NCBI GenBank assembly: GCA_015178975.1
Contig: WHVD01000025.1
Location: 1 to 64,000 of the forward strand
Length of the DNA: 64,000 bases
Source: Hysterangium stoloniferum
Taxonomy: Eukaryota; Basidiomycota; Agaricomycetes; Hysterangiales; Hysterangiaceae
Direction: 5' to 3'
The translations under genes were made by a program, and so were the position numbers. Positions within the stretch are counted from its first letter, which is position 1, and each line of letters opens with the position of its first letter. Shown here piece after piece: positions 31,731 through 43,420 of this stretch. The notes beneath the pieces are model-generated. The model worked only from the letters and a program-made list of their open reading frames with translations. It was not told where the DNA came from and did not search any database.

Positions 31731-32316
31731 TGTGAAGAGTCAATAGATTCTGACTGCTTGATATACGAAGAATAGTGTTTATCCAACTACTATTAGAAAG
31801 TATTGACTGTTCAGTACAATACAATAGGTTACTAGACTGATAGTACTAGTAGAAAGACGCACTACACATCACAAGAGCAACTGTACAGTTGCTCGTGATG
31901 ACCAGAACAAGAGAGATAATCAGCGAAAGACTGAATATCTAGGGTAGAGAGATAGCAGCGCGAGTCGACTATAGTGTCGATGAGCACAAAGACTTGAGAG
32001 TGGGACTTGACCTTCGCGGTTTGAGTCCAAAGACTATTAGTATGGGAGAAAACACTACCCTTATAGGTAGCTGAAATGTTACCCTTGACACCTCTCACTA
32101 TCTGTGTCATTACGAGGTGGTGTCTGCTGGGTAAAAAGGTGTCTCTTCTCTTGGCGCCGAGTGCGCCCACAGGTATACACAACGCTTCGAACTAAGAAAT
32201 AAAGGTACACTTGAAAAGTAAAAGGAATTAGAGAAAGGAAATAATACTAGATAATAATGTACTATAATATGTCTAATATTTAACAGCCTGATCATGATAT
32301 ATGCATACCCTTCACA
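31731..32316 (-). mobile_element. Solo LTR, family B, nested in LTR G
   Basis: A 586-bp LTR on the minus strand (TGTGAAGGGTATGCATATATC to GACTCTTCACA). The flanks TATGG and GACGG differ at two positions, in line with a decayed target duplication. It carries the hairpin CAACTGTACAGTTG and matches 37566-38204. Confidence 0.85.
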
Positions 32317-32494
32317 GACGGAGTCTGGTGGGTTTTCCGGTGACTGAAACACAACATAATGAAGATGAATGTAGACAAGTCTGATGTACGGAGTCCGGTG
32401 GGAATTCCAGTGAACTGATAATGGGTGCGTATAGGGCGTGGGTGCGTATATGTAAGTTAGTGCCTGGAGTCTGGCGGGATTTCCGGACGTAACA

Positions 32495-32601
32495 CGTTGA
32501 CACACAAGTAGAAGGTACCCATGTGATCCGAACATTATCTCAATCCACACGGACTATATCCACACTACTCTGTTTATTTGACTCTCTCATTATTTCCTCA
32601 A
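32495..32601. mobile_element. Small scraps of terminal ORF and an older family C LTR
   Basis: 32495-32533 matches the next bases of the terminal ORF (compare 61614-61650). 32535-32601 matches the interior of a family C LTR (ATCTCAATCCACACGG onward, compare 2500-2570). The following full LTR at 32602 is inserted in or joined to this scrap. Confidence 0.65.
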
Positions 32602-33224
32602 TGTGAGAGGTATAGCGAAATATGCTCAGGAAATATAGTCTGGATAAGCCCATACTATATTCCCATTATTATTTCTTCTTTCTCTCTATTCTATTATACA
32701 CTTATATTAGTTTGACAACCTATGTATGCAGTACATCGACTCTTGCAGGCGCATACATGCCAGACTCATGTATTCTAGTGCCCATAATTAGAACTCAGAC
32801 ACTTTTTACCCCGCAACCATGACTTACCCAGACACACAGTTAGTGTCCTGTAAGTTGTGATTGGGGTATCATCTTGACCATCACAGATGGGCTACACAAC
32901 CAGAGTTTCGAACTGTACCAGTCGAAACTCCACTTATATCTCAATCTGCATGGACCACATCCACGCTACTCTATCATTTGACTCTCATTATTCTTTTCTA
33001 CACTCGAGCAGTCATTCGGAATCACACCTAACAGTCGATTCCCTTTATTTGTTTTAGCTATCTACTCTACCTTAGATAGTTACTGCACTCAGACATATTG
33101 AACTAAATAGTCAATACTCGTTTAGTGTGTATTAGACTTAGACAGTCAATACAACTACATGTTGTACCTAAACGGTCGATATTCTTCGTATATAGAACAG
33201 TTAGAACTTCCACCACTCTTCACA
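32602..33224 (+). mobile_element. Family C 5' LTR of the 33-38 kb element
   Basis: A 623-bp LTR (TGTGAGAGGTATAGCG to CACTCTTCACA) is followed by the primer-binding site TGGTGATCCGGGC at 33226 and then gag. It is the 5' LTR of the longest family C internal region in the window. Its 3' partner is not present. Confidence 0.9.
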
Positions 33225-36200
33225 GTGGTGATCCGGGCCAGACCGCTCTTTCCCTATGAAGAAAACATTACTCTATGACTATTAAATTCAAAGCACGTAA
33301 ATGACCACTGGCAAAAACCAAACACCGAGATCTTCGACGACCCCAAGTAGTTCAAAACCTCGTCAAAGACCCGCAAGTCTGGAACCACCCGTAATGTCAC
33401 TATGAGGAAGTCTTCATTGACTTTGCAAAAACCAGTTCCTCCTGGAAGTTCCCCCGGAGCAGCTGCTGGACCGTCAATGGATACTCCCCCAGGTCCACAT
33501 GAGGAATGTCCATCAACCGGGCAGTTGAGCACCCCTGGAGCTAATGCCAAGCCTACCCATGCTCTCGAACCCGTTCTCTCATTCCCGCCTAGGCAGGTCA
33601 TCCTCAAGCAATTCTTTGGGGTCATATGATTTACACTGAACCTATCAATTTTCAATGGGATATGTACTATGCCGATCGAATCTCCACAGATCAGGTTACT
33701 CCCTTTGTGTTAAGTTCCCGAACAAAGCTCCACAGATAGTCCCGCGGAGGTTTCCGGTAACTATTCCAAACACACACTTGCTTCCGGGAATAGTCCCACG
33801 GAGTCCCCGGGTAATAGGTCCCGGAAAAGTTCCGGGGATTATTAGTACAAGGAACGGTGATATCAGAATAATTACCAGAAAGTCTGGTGAACGACTGAGA
33901 TGGACTTGGCTTCAGCTTATAGGCTGCGCCCTCGTACACTCATTCGGGTGTCCATATTTCGAGCTGACAGAATGCATACAGGAAGATATAGATTCCGGAG
34001 TTCCCGTGGGAGTTCTGGGAATCGAGTGTGCAGACAGACAAGAGGACTAGAGACTGTTCAAGGATCAAACTTGTTCAGGGGAAAACTAGTTCGAGATTGA
34101 AACTGGATTCTAAGTACATGAATATAGCGGACTTATATAGACTGTGAAATGTAATAATACCAAATCCGGTATTAATGAGAGGCAGAACTATTAAACATAA
34201 AACGAAACAAGTAAATACTAAACTGGGAATAGGGACGGAACGGAACGGGAGCGGAGAACGAATCATGACAGATCATTTAACCATAACTGGAGCGGGGCTC
34301 AGTTAGAGGGGTTCCGGAAGTCCGGTCGGAGTCCGGTGACTTGGTGCACAGGATAGTGTCGGGTATAGACAGGCTTGATGTGCAGGAGGTCCGGTGGAGT
34401 CCGGTGGGTTTTCCGATGACTGGTGTGTGAGACGCAGAGACAGATAACAGGAGTGGGGTTCTATGCTCTGTTAGAGGGGTTCCAGGAGTCCGGTCGGAGT
34501 CCAGTGACTGGTACATAAGACACAGAGTGTCGGGTGTATGTAGGGTGGAGTCCGGAGTCTGGGGAGTCCGAGGACTGGTGTATGAGACATAGAGGGTTTA
34601 GGTGCAGACAGGTGGGGTGCGTACAGAGAGTCAGGCATAAGCAAGTTGACATACGGGCTCCTGTGGGAACTCCGGTTGTTACTATACAATATAGAGGGTC
34701 GGGAGCATGTAGGACGGGGTCTGGGGGCCCGGAGGCCGGCGGGTTTTCTGGTTCCTGACACTTTGTGGAGGAGTACAATACAGATTACCCTTCTTTACCG
34801 GTGACTGTAGCAGTCTGGTTAGGTCGTTATCAGGTCATCTTATCAGCGCAGGACTTATTCACGTGACCAGGAACCCTTGAGGATCTGACCCGCTCAATTC
34901 CCGAATGGTCGAGTGAGGTTACTTCTGTTATGGAAGGAGGTAGGATGATTTTGAAGCAGGAAGTGTTCTCTTTATTCCTCGAAGTGCTCTGTGCACACAA
35001 TGATGCGTTGCAAATCCTTCACATCCTACTCGGTGGGGATCACATCGTGCCCAAGGTTGACTACCAGTATATATACATCTGAATGTTGGAGGAATCTCTT
35101 AACGGGGTCACTCAAAATTTATCGTTCACCTATTTTACTCTAAGGGGTCAATTGAGGTGAAATCAGAGGAGACTTGATAAGATGGTTTTGGAAGTACTCT
35201 ACCCTTATAATAACTTGATCCAAGTGCCCGATTCGCCCATCTCCACGACGAGTTCATTTGTTCATAACCTAAATGGGTCTCCCAACACTCGTTTCCTTCA
35301 TTCACTCAATTGTCCCGTTATTTTGCAAGACTTCCCGTTGGATATGAGGATGCAAGTTGCAGACCATCTTCAGGAAAAAGGGATGGAAATCCACACTCCC
35401 TTCTACCAACCTCAGCCACATCAGCCTTTGAATACGATCGAAATTGAGAGAGAAATCTCGAAGGAACCCAGCCCCGCACCCCATCAGGGGATTCATCGCC
35501 CTCGCATCACATTCAAATGAATTCCAGATAAGCTTAACTTCGTTGATGAACTACCCATGACTAGGAATCGATCAGTCACCAACAGGGGTCGACTGTCCTT
35601 CTCTACCGCATTCACCGAGGGCATAGCTGGTCAGGTTGCTAGTCGAGGATCTCTGAATCCAGACGATCCCTGCCATTCCCTGCCGATCTCCTCAAATTCC
35701 TTTTTGCCACCAGGAGGACCACCTAGCAGTTCATCTGGGAGCTCTAGTAGCTCAGACTATGGAGGGAATTTGCAACGTGGGGGGCGTCATGGTGGAGTAC
35801 CTAACTCTCCCTTTTGAACTCCGACGCAGCCTCGAGCCAGCGCGCCTATCAATGACTTACCTAAGGATAAAAATATCTCTCTTAACACCAATGACATCAA
35901 GATAAAATGGTCTGACCTTCCCGAATACGATGGAACTCAATCCAAAGCCTTGGACTACATCATGGATATCATGAGTCTCTCAGAGATCTCAGACTCCATG
36001 AGCACATTGTTAGGAGTCGCTCTGCCAAGACAACTCACCGGCAATGCCAAGATCTGGTGGAGCACTCTAGACCATGAATATTGCACTGAATTCAGTCAAT
36101 CTCATGGATCATTCCTTTAGGGTATCATAGAGGGATTACTTGGAACTCATTGGTGCAAATCCTTAGCCTTAGAATGGAAAGCCATGAAATTTTGACAAGT

Positions 36201-36768
36201 CGGCCACAATCATGAGACACCTGTTCACTATATTCAACAGAGAATTAAGCTTTATCGATTCTTGTATGGCTTTCACCAAAATCGAAAGGACGAAATGTGC
36301 AGACTCATCCTCACACTGCCCACGGAATGGCTTTACCTTCTACAAGGACAACCCATTGATGACATCATAAGCTTACAGACTTATGCTAACAATCTGCAAG
36401 AGGCTTTGATTAGCACTTGGGTCCAAACACATCGAGAGCATTATCGGTTTCAGAAGCTGAGAGTCATGATCGCCAAGCAGGAAGAATCGGATCTCGGGCA
36501 TGAAGAAGAGCACTCCAGGGGAATCGATTCCACTAATCAAGGCCACGTCCTTCTCAGCGAAGCTGAAGATAAAACTGCCCCTAGGAGATCCAATATGAAA
36601 CAGGGTAAGAAACACGGCAAGTTCATTTTCGAACGAAGCGACAAGAAAAGCATCGCTAAACCCCCAAAGGAGTGCTGGATTTGCAGGAGCTCAGAGCATT
36701 TTAAGATTGACTGCCCTCATGCTGGCAAGATGTCACACTATGTATGTCTCTATTAACAAATGCTCCAC
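33225..36768 (+). pseudogene. Family C gag, long copy with CCHC zinc knuckle, decayed
   Basis: In order: a start at 33402 (MRKSSLTLQKPVPPG), the Pro-rich part, LSFPPRQVILKQFFG, a family K LTR (33718-34760), then PSLPVTVAV-like sequence, TGA codons at 34864-34866 and 35080-35082, KDFPLDMRMQVADHLQEKG (35330), a Ser-rich linker (PPGGPPSSSSGSSSS, 35715), the capsid with LPEYDGTQSKALDYI (35920), TGNAKIWWSTL (36040), HYIQQRIKLYRFLYGFHQ, LTLPTEWLYLL, and the knuckle CWICRSSEHFKIDC (CX2CX4HX4C, 36678). In-frame stops at about 36118 and 36197 break the capsid. Most stops are one C-to-T change from an Arg or Gln codon. Confidence 0.88.
33718..34760 (+). mobile_element. Solo LTR, family K (1,043 bp), target duplication CTTTG
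   Basis: Ends are TGTTAAGTTCCCG and GTTCCTGACA, flanked by CTTTG at 33713-33717 and 34761-34765. It has many GGAGTCCGG-type short repeats. It carries GACTTGGCTTCAGCTTAT at 33902-33919, the same motif as families F and G, but is otherwise different from them. Confidence 0.94.
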
Positions 36769-38289
36769 ACAGAACCCAACTGAGGAGGTGGAGGATCAGA
36801 GGGCTTACGAAACAGTTTTTGGATTAAGCATACAGGGACAAGTACATAACGTTGATGAGGAATTGATTTTCATTTCTGTCTACCTTCCTCAATCAGAGGA
36901 CGACACTGTTTCAAACGCGAGTTCACCTTCAAGTGAGAATGAAGCATCGCAAGTCTATGTTTCTATATCAGACTGTGATTTCATCGAGAAGGGAGACTGG
37001 CTAGATGCTCATCGTCAGAACTGGAAAGGTCTGACTGAGACGGGAGCCTTATCGCGACGTGAACCTCCTACCATTGAGGAAATCGTCGATGAGGAAGTAT
37101 TTGTGAACTGATCTAAGGAAATAAGTCAGATCTACGTTATAGAAGACCCCTCTGAGTTAGAGGGATTGGAGGAGGAGAACTTCCCCTTCAACCCAGGACA
37201 GTTACCCAACCTAATTCCTTGTGAGGAGTCAGACTCTGAAGCAGACGACGACGTTCCGAAGGCTACACCTGAGGTACCTAACGGTAGATGTGTCAGGAGG
37301 AACGTCAAACTGGCCACAAGAAAGGAAAGCAAAAGACCCAGGGTCCAATACCCTCGATCCAGTCGGCTTATGAAAGAGGATTCGACCATTGTTTACTGCA
37401 GAAGGGATCCCCCGAGTGGGTACTCCAGCATTGGGATCTCAGCATTACACGTCTACGGATATGTAGGGAATGCAGAAGCCTCTAATCCTATTAAGATCAG
37501 GCTGGACGCTGGGGCCGACCTCTCCTTAATTTCGGAGGATTTCTATAAGGAGCTAGAGGACCACCTGTGAAGGGTATGCATATATCACGATTGGACTGTT
37601 GAATACTAGACATATTCTAGTCCCTTATTATCTGCTTTTATTTCTTTTCTTTGATTCTTTATATCTTTCGAGCATACCATTATTTCTTAGTTCGAAGCTT
37701 TGTGTATATCTATGGGCACTCTTGGCGCCAAACGGTAGACTTTTCTTTACCCAACAGACACCACCTCGTAATGACCCAGAAGTCAAATAGCGAGAGGTGT
37801 CAAGGGTAACGTCTCATCTACCTACAAGGGTAGTATTTTCTAACCTACTAATAAGCTCTGGACTTGAACCGTAAAGGTCGAGTCCCTCACTCAAGTCTTT
37901 GCGCTCGTCGACACTGTGGTCAACTCGTGCTTTTCTCATTCTATTCCAGATACTCTATCTTTCGCTAATTACCTTTCTTACCTCTTGCTGTGAGTTGTAC
38001 TGCAACGGTCAACTCTATTATTCTCTTATTCAACCGTCACGAGCAACTGCACAGTTGCTCTAGTGACATGTAGCGTGCTTCTCTACTAGTACTGTCAGTC
38101 TAGTACCCTACAGTATTGTACAGAATGGTCAATACTGATTAATAGTAGTTGAATAAACACTATTCCTCGTATATTGACCGGTCAGAATCTATTGACTCTT
38201 CACACCGCCCCAAGCTCAAGCAAGGACTTAAGCTGTGCCTCATACAGCTTACCGGTAATGCTAAAGTATTAGGATACATCAATGTCCCC
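36769..38289 (+). pseudogene. Family C pol start: linker and retropepsin, interrupted
   Basis: After the zinc knuckle an acidic linker is open at 36707-37111, followed by the frame 37166-37570 with CEESDSEADDDVP, RKESKRPRVQYPRSSRLM and the protease active site IRLDAGADLSLISEDFY (D-A-G motif). A family B LTR (37566-38204) splits the protease; the second half, RPKLKQGLKLCLIQLTGNAKV, resumes at 38205. The sequence stops at 38289, where the inverted-repeat unit begins, so RT, RNase H and integrase are missing. The DAG motif is the catalytic Asp region of retroviral-type aspartyl proteases. Confidence 0.85.
37566..38204 (+). mobile_element. Solo LTR, family B, near-perfect target duplication
   Basis: A 639-bp LTR (TGTGAAGGGTATGC to GACTCTTCACA) is flanked by CCACC (37561-37565) and CCGCC (38205-38209), one transition apart. 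It contains the strong hairpin GAGCAACTGCACAGTTGCTC at about 38040. It interrupts the retropepsin frame. Confidence 0.93.
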
Positions 38290-38319
38290 GCAGTCCACCG
38301 ACCTTTTTGCTCGATGAAT

Positions 38320-39906
38320 CCTAGTTATTCCGCATTTCCTCCCCATTTCTACACCCCAGATCTTACAACAACCGCCGATCAGGAGCAAAGCGGTAACAAC
38401 GACTGTGCACAGATCACGGAATACACGTCAGACCTGAGGTAATCCTTCTCCGTACTCCAGTGCTCAAGACCGTCTAAATAGGTTCCACAGACAAATATAT
38501 GTCTCAGATAACGACGAGTTTGAGTATTCTGCAGAGCAAGCGGCTTCAATACCAAATTACTTGAGGGACAATCCAGCAACAAGACACCACGATGCCCGTC
38601 CGATACACCCCTTGGCCCGTCAGCTCGATTATCAAAGAGAATCTTTGTCCGTTCATGAAGCGACGCCACAGGATGACTTGCGAAGGTAAAGTCATTTGGG
38701 TCAGAGCAAAGACACGATTGACGTCGTTTTTTCTTCCAGATGGGATACAGGTCCGGCAATCACCCCATCTGCCCTGTTTACAGGATACTTTGGAGAGCGA
38801 CTCTCTTCAACCGGATACCATGTCAGTGTGGCACACTCCCTCACCGACCAACTCGACCGGCGAGAAGAAATTTTCCCTATGCAGAAAACGACGACCCAAC
38901 CGGATGGTTCGCATGGGTATCTCTCACTTCTCTTTGACCAAATGTCGTTGCTTAATGAAATCCTTAGCGCTTCTTCAACGCACCCCTTCTCTGATCCTCA
39001 ATCTACAAATAATGAATTTGATGAGTTATTTGACAGACAACTTCAGCACAAGATTGATTTTGAGTTGGGTCTATTGGGAATCCATCAAATGTCACGCATG
39101 GATTGGGGGTTAAATTTGTAAGATATTATTATTGAGATTATTTGACAATAGGTACTGACGGGTCCGACTGCATAGGCCACCGGTGCATAAAACTCACCAT
39201 CCAAATCAAATATGGAGAATCACGGTTGCGATACGGAGTGGTATAGCACTCCGGTATCACAGTCCGTGATGATTGATGTGGACGGCGAACTGAATGCTAA
39301 TGGGCAGGACGCTTCCGCCACAATGACGAGCCACGGAAACCGTGCCGTCTCTCTCTTAGGGTCCGAGCCCACGCCGAGGGTGGTAACATCATTAGCGTCC
39401 AGGCGATCATTTTTAAAGCAGTCACATTTCAGCAAATGGAACTTCGATATGCAAGGACCCTCGACTCCGGCGAAAAAAAAGGCTAAGTGTAATTACCCTG
39501 GATGCACCAAGGAATACATCGAAATTCGGCACCGACAAGCCCACGTCTTCAACCATTTTCAAAAGAGGCTAAGCTGTTTCTCAAGGGTCAAATTTTACCT
39601 GGTCAAACGGTCAATTCAGAGAAAAAGCTAAGACGTTTCTTGGAGTACACACCATTTTGTCCAGGACAGGATCGTCCAAAACCTGACAAAACCTTCATTG
39701 ACCCGAGAGGTCTCCAGAAGCACCTGATCAAAGTGCATGGAATGACTATGGCAGACGCTGAAGCATTGATAAGGCCGTTATACCCTGCCAGTCACATATG
39801 CTTATGGGGAACAGCCTATTGGACAGCAGCCATAGCCCGCATGCAAGAACCATGTCCAGATTCGCCAGAGGGACTGTCCTATGTACCTTTGCCAGCGGGG
39901 AGTTGA
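38320..39906 (+). pseudogene. C2H2 zinc-finger gene, left copy (frameshifted)
   Basis: Counterpart of the gene at 57123-58799. Segments in order: MNPSYSAFPPHFYTP, an exon with YVSDNDEFEYSAEQAAS (38490-38690), an intron of about 54 nt with donor GTAAAG and acceptor TTCCAG, then WDTGPAITPSALFTGYF to GIHQMSRMDWGLNL (to 39121), then WYSTPVSQSVMIDVDGE, and the finger CNYPGCTKEYIEI...HVFNH (CX4CX12HX3H, about 39490-39555). Single-base losses near 39190 and at 39556-39560 shift the frame. In the C-terminal finger-like part (FCPGQDRPKPDKTF...HLIKVH) the second Cys of the right copy is Arg. Role unknown; a nucleic-acid binding protein is likely from the fingers. Confidence 0.7.
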
Positions 39907-40042
39907 AACACCTTGAGGCAAAATGCTCCATCGATCGTGGCGTGACGTGTCCAGATTCGCCAGAGGGACTGTCCTATGTACCTTTGCCAGCGGGGAGTTG
40001 AAACACCTTGAGGCAAAATGCTCCATCGATCGTGGCGTGACG
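39853..40042. repeat. 95-bp tandem duplication, exact
   Basis: The unit starting TGTCCAGATTCGCCAGAGGG occurs at 39853-39947 and again at 39948-40042 with no difference seen. The right arm has one copy. It covers the end of the zinc-finger coding sequence (SPEGLSYVPLPAGS) and its stop, so the second copy lies after the stop. Confidence 0.95.
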
Positions 40043-40740
40043 TGAGAGACAACGGTCACAATTTGCTACCTATCTTCTGCTCTATTTTGGATTTGGGAAT
40101 ACTCTACTTTTTTAAAATTCTCTACACTATGCTGTCTCATAGGTTGGGGAATATATCAATTATGACACCATTTGAACCCACTTTCCAGGCTGCAAACATC
40201 ACTCGTCGTGTCAGATCAACTGCCGACAAGACTTAGTACCATCATCACCCCATTTATACTTGGGCACGGTCGTCCGATGTGCAATCGAAATGATAGGATA
40301 GCTATTTTGGAGCCCGAAGTCTCCGACAGTAGCTATATTACACGTTTCCTTTTCTAAACGTCACACCAAATTGCCACTTAGTAGTACGGCTCCACCTATC
40401 AGGTACCAATACAGCGGGAGAAATTTAACCCTCATGCCGCCGACGTAAATAACATTCAATACTCAGTCATTCGCATTTCTTTCCGTACATGTAAGACGCA
40501 AGTGTTCCTGCTAAGCAGCAGAACCCCCCCCCCACCAAACAGCAATCATTTCGCACTCAGACGTCTCACGAACTCTATCAGAGCCCTTGATAAAAGATGT
40601 TAGCACGATGATGTCGTAATAGAGGTAGGCAACTTACCTTGTCGGACGACTTGTCATGCCAGTGGGCATGTATGAACCAGTGCGGAAAGTCTTGCAACAG
40701 TTACAGTATAGTCAAGCATCATCAGTATGAGCCTCGTCAG

Positions 40741-41108
40741 TGTAATCCTGGCCGACTTACCACACATGCAGAGCCGCATCATTGACCACTGGCCACCCCT
40801 GGCCGACTTACCAATTGCCCGTGTCACCGAGTCCCAACCCGATATTGGGCTCGATCAACAGCATTCCCCTAGTGACACGTACGCCTGGTGGAACCAGATC
40901 AGGATCTCGAATCTCTTCTCATCTCCTTGACTCTATATAAAACCCCATATCCTATAGTGATATTCTATCTTCTCCTTGACCCTTAATCCTTTCCCCACTC
41001 TTCCCTAGGGAACCTCGCATTCACCTTGTATCCTACTGATATGTAAAAATAAAGAAAACTTAGTCCTGTCCGTGTTGACCGAGTGAGGCTGATACCGACA
41101 GCCTTACA
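40741..41108 (+). mobile_element. Solo LTR, family I (368 bp), target duplication GTCAG
   Basis: Ends TGTAATCCTGG and AGCCTTACA are flanked by GTCAG at 40736-40740 and 41109-41113. The right arm of the inverted duplication lacks it and shows the empty site, an independent proof of the insertion. A TATA-like CTATATAAAA lies at 40933-40942. It arrived after the arms were duplicated. Confidence 0.95.
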
Positions 41109-41139
41109 GTCAGCCATATTTACGCCACTATTGTTTCAT

Positions 41140-41330
41140 GTGATTGCTATGGGCTGCGTCAGTCGATAAGGATGAGATAACAAGATGTGTATAGTACTAG
41201 ATTCCCGCTCGTGTAACAACTTATCCGTTTACCTCCTACGAGCTACAGAGATCAAACGGAATATATTTTATCTTTCTGCTTATTATTCTGAGTTTTGAGA
41301 ATTGATTTCAACAGGCCTGGTATCAGTATC
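41140..41330 (+). mobile_element. Remnant of a Ty1/copia-like LTR end with primer site
   Basis: ACTTATCCGTTTACCTCCTACGAG through GAATTGATTTCAACA (to 41312) looks like an LTR 3' end. After a few bases comes TGGTATCAG at 41317-41325, the usual start of the initiator-tRNA primer site in copia elements. Little of the interior follows. A related piece is at 12186-12287. Confidence 0.6.
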
Positions 41331-41659
41331 GCTGCTGGCACGTCATAACCGTGGCACAACCCCCAACTCAGACCTCGCCAAAACAAGATGGCTGGTCAAA
41401 TTAAGAGTTTAACTGGGTCTGGTCTTTAATGGGCGACACTGTTGGCATGTGACATGTCGCGTCCATAACATATGTCCACTTGCTATTTAGTTCACGATCG
41501 GTTAGATCGTGCAACTGTATATTTATGGTTTTGGGTTAGAATAGTTTTTTCCTCAGCTCTCACTTGATAGTGTCAAGACTGAGGTCAGTAGTTACTTAAG
41601 AGTTATAGCTTACCGCTAGGTACTGACATATCCTTTAACATATTTGTACAATTTTACTT

Positions 41660-43420
41660 TACTACAGACAAGACAACTGTACTTATCGCAACTCCAAGCT
41701 CACTTCATCCCGCTGTCATTCAAACTCTTCGTCAATTCCATAACACCAGTGACAGTGCTCTCAATGTTCTGGAGACCAATTTCAGCACAAAGAACCTCGA
41801 TTGGCCTTCACTTTACAAGCCTTTCACTCCAGGCGCAGCAGAAAATGCCGCCGCACAGTGTGCAGAGGCCACGAACAAGATAATCACAGCAGCCGAGCAA
41901 ATCACAGCCACTGTGAGAGGCCCCTCATCCACCCTGTTTGATGCATCGATGGCTGTTAGTTGCACTTATTCCATGGGTACCTCCGTGCTCACACGATTTC
42001 TTTAGTATGTCTTCCAGCCTGCCTGTGCTTTGTGGAATGTACAAGATAGCTGCCTACTCAGCCGATATGCCTTTTAAAGACTTGCCAGTATCAATCCAAA
42101 AGATATTCTATTGTTGCTGAAAATGTTTGAATTTTACTTCCCGGAGAATATGGTGTCTCTGGGAAGTAAAAATCAAACGCCTTTGCCAACAATGGAGTAT
42201 CTTCTGCATTGATATTGACAAGTCTCTAAAAGACATATTGGCAGAGTGAGTAGCTATCTTGCACATGCGCTATATTTATAACTATTGTGATGTGGAGTCC
42301 TGCAGCCAAATATGATAATACCAATGGAATGACCACATTCATAAACATGACATGGGGGGTAGATGTATTTATGTCCTATATTTGCTGATATATTTCAGAG
42401 GCGACGAACTGTTCAAAGCTTCGGCATATATGACAGAAACTTATGCTGACCCCAAAACCAAGCATTCTTTTGAGCCTTCCCAAGCATCTTTCAATGAACT
42501 CTGAACGTCGACATGCTGCTTTTCCAGTGGCTGGAATCAACAAATAAGGTCGGACGTTTCAGAGTCGCCATGCTAGCCGCAGCACAATGGGAGGTATCGG
42601 ATGCCATATTGCAAGGTGAGTACCCCGAAAGCATTAATAGAATGTTCTACTTGTCGGGGTTTCCCGTAGGGCTCGCTTCCTAACAATAGGAGGTATTGGA
42701 TCCCTAGCATTAAAAATTGCGAAGATCCATCCTCATTTCCGCATGATCGTCCAAGATCGTCCGAATGTAATTGGTATGGGAGAAGAGATATCTCGTGCTT
42801 TAGATTTTGAAATTGTTTGTGGCCCGGATGTTTTTTTTTTTTCTAAGTTTTGCAAGGCCGAGCTACCAGATGCTCTCTCAAGTGGTCGGGTTAAATTTGA
42901 AGGTATGAAATAGTTCGTTTCACAGAAAGAATCTCACTCCCGGTAACATAGCTCATGACTTTTTCGAACCTCAGCCCTGTCTTGATACATCATCGATCTT
43001 CGTGCTCCGTCCCGAGGGCCGACGCGTTCGTCATAAAAATTTTAAAGCACTTGCGTGAACAGCACAGCCTCGCACTGAACTCCTTATCAGAGACTATACC
43101 ATTCCTTAAGCTTGTCTAGACCATACGGACTCTAGCGAGTTGCCTGGCGCTGCAAAAACATTGGTGCCACCCCCTCGCTTGGCCAACTTGGGGCGTGCCA
43201 GCGCTGTCACATACTGGATTGATTGACTGTCAGTGGTTGTTGCATCAAAACTTTTAACAAAACTTTTACCCTGACTGGACACCTGCGAACGTCACTCAAC
43301 GCCCAGGAACGAACACTCGGCGAAATTGTATCCGTTTTCACCGCAGCAGGTTGGAAAGTAGTAAATGTACATAGAGCCGCAGAGTCTCATTTCAGTTATA
43401 TCACTGCTGAACCCATTTAG
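41660..43420 (+). pseudogene. Fungal O-methyltransferase (SAM-dependent, COMT-like), decayed
   Basis: Pieces in order in changing frames: N-terminal helices (NVLETNFSTKNLDWPSLYKPF, AAEQITATVRGPSSTLFDA, 41780-41940), a dimerisation-region piece (RGDELFKASAYMTETYADP, 42400), MLLFQWLESTNKVGRFRVAM (42515), the SAM-binding glycine region (IGGIGSLALKIAKIHPHF, 42690), IVQDRPNVIGMGEEISR, LPDALSSGRVKFEG (42870), AHDFFEPQP (42950) and the C-terminus NAQERTLGEIVSVFTAAGWKVVNVHRA (43290-43400). The order matches fungal plant-type O-methyltransferases. Some breaks are introns (a GTGAGT donor near 42247), but stops and frame changes inside conserved blocks remain, so the gene looks dead. These enzymes usually methylate phenolic or polyketide metabolites. 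Confidence 0.75.

Larger units (their letters stand above)
30318..32494 (+). mobile_element. LTR, family G, with two further LTRs nested inside
   Basis: It starts TGTTAGGATACATACAGG and ends TCCGGACGTAACA. The flanks are CATTG (30313-30317) and CGTTG (32495-32499), one G/A change apart. After removal of the nested LTRs (30752-31589 and 31731-32316) the remainder is about 750 bp. The host is the terminal ORF on the minus strand. Confidence 0.85.
38290..41123. repeat. Left arm of a 2.35-kb inverted duplication
   Basis: From GCAGTCCACCGACC at 38290 to CAGCCATATTTAC near 41123 the sequence is the inverted counterpart of 56388-58733. The left arm is longer because of a solo LTR (40741-41108) and a 95-bp tandem duplication (39853-40042). 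Apart from these the arms align from end to end, with an estimated 96-97 percent identity by eye. At 38290 the arm abuts family C protease sequence. Confidence 0.92.

Noticed and set aside
38592..39113. A 173-codon frame with MPVRYTPWPVSS in the left arm (and its mirror at 57910-58431).
   Set aside because: It reads through an intron of the zinc-finger gene in another frame. The frame with WDTGPAITPS joins better to its neighbours across GTAAAG-TTCCAG.
40741..41312. A single 570-bp copia LTR spanning 40741-41312.
   Set aside because: The GTCAG duplication and the empty site in the right arm show that the insertion ends at 41108. The copia-like end at 41312 is separate and older.
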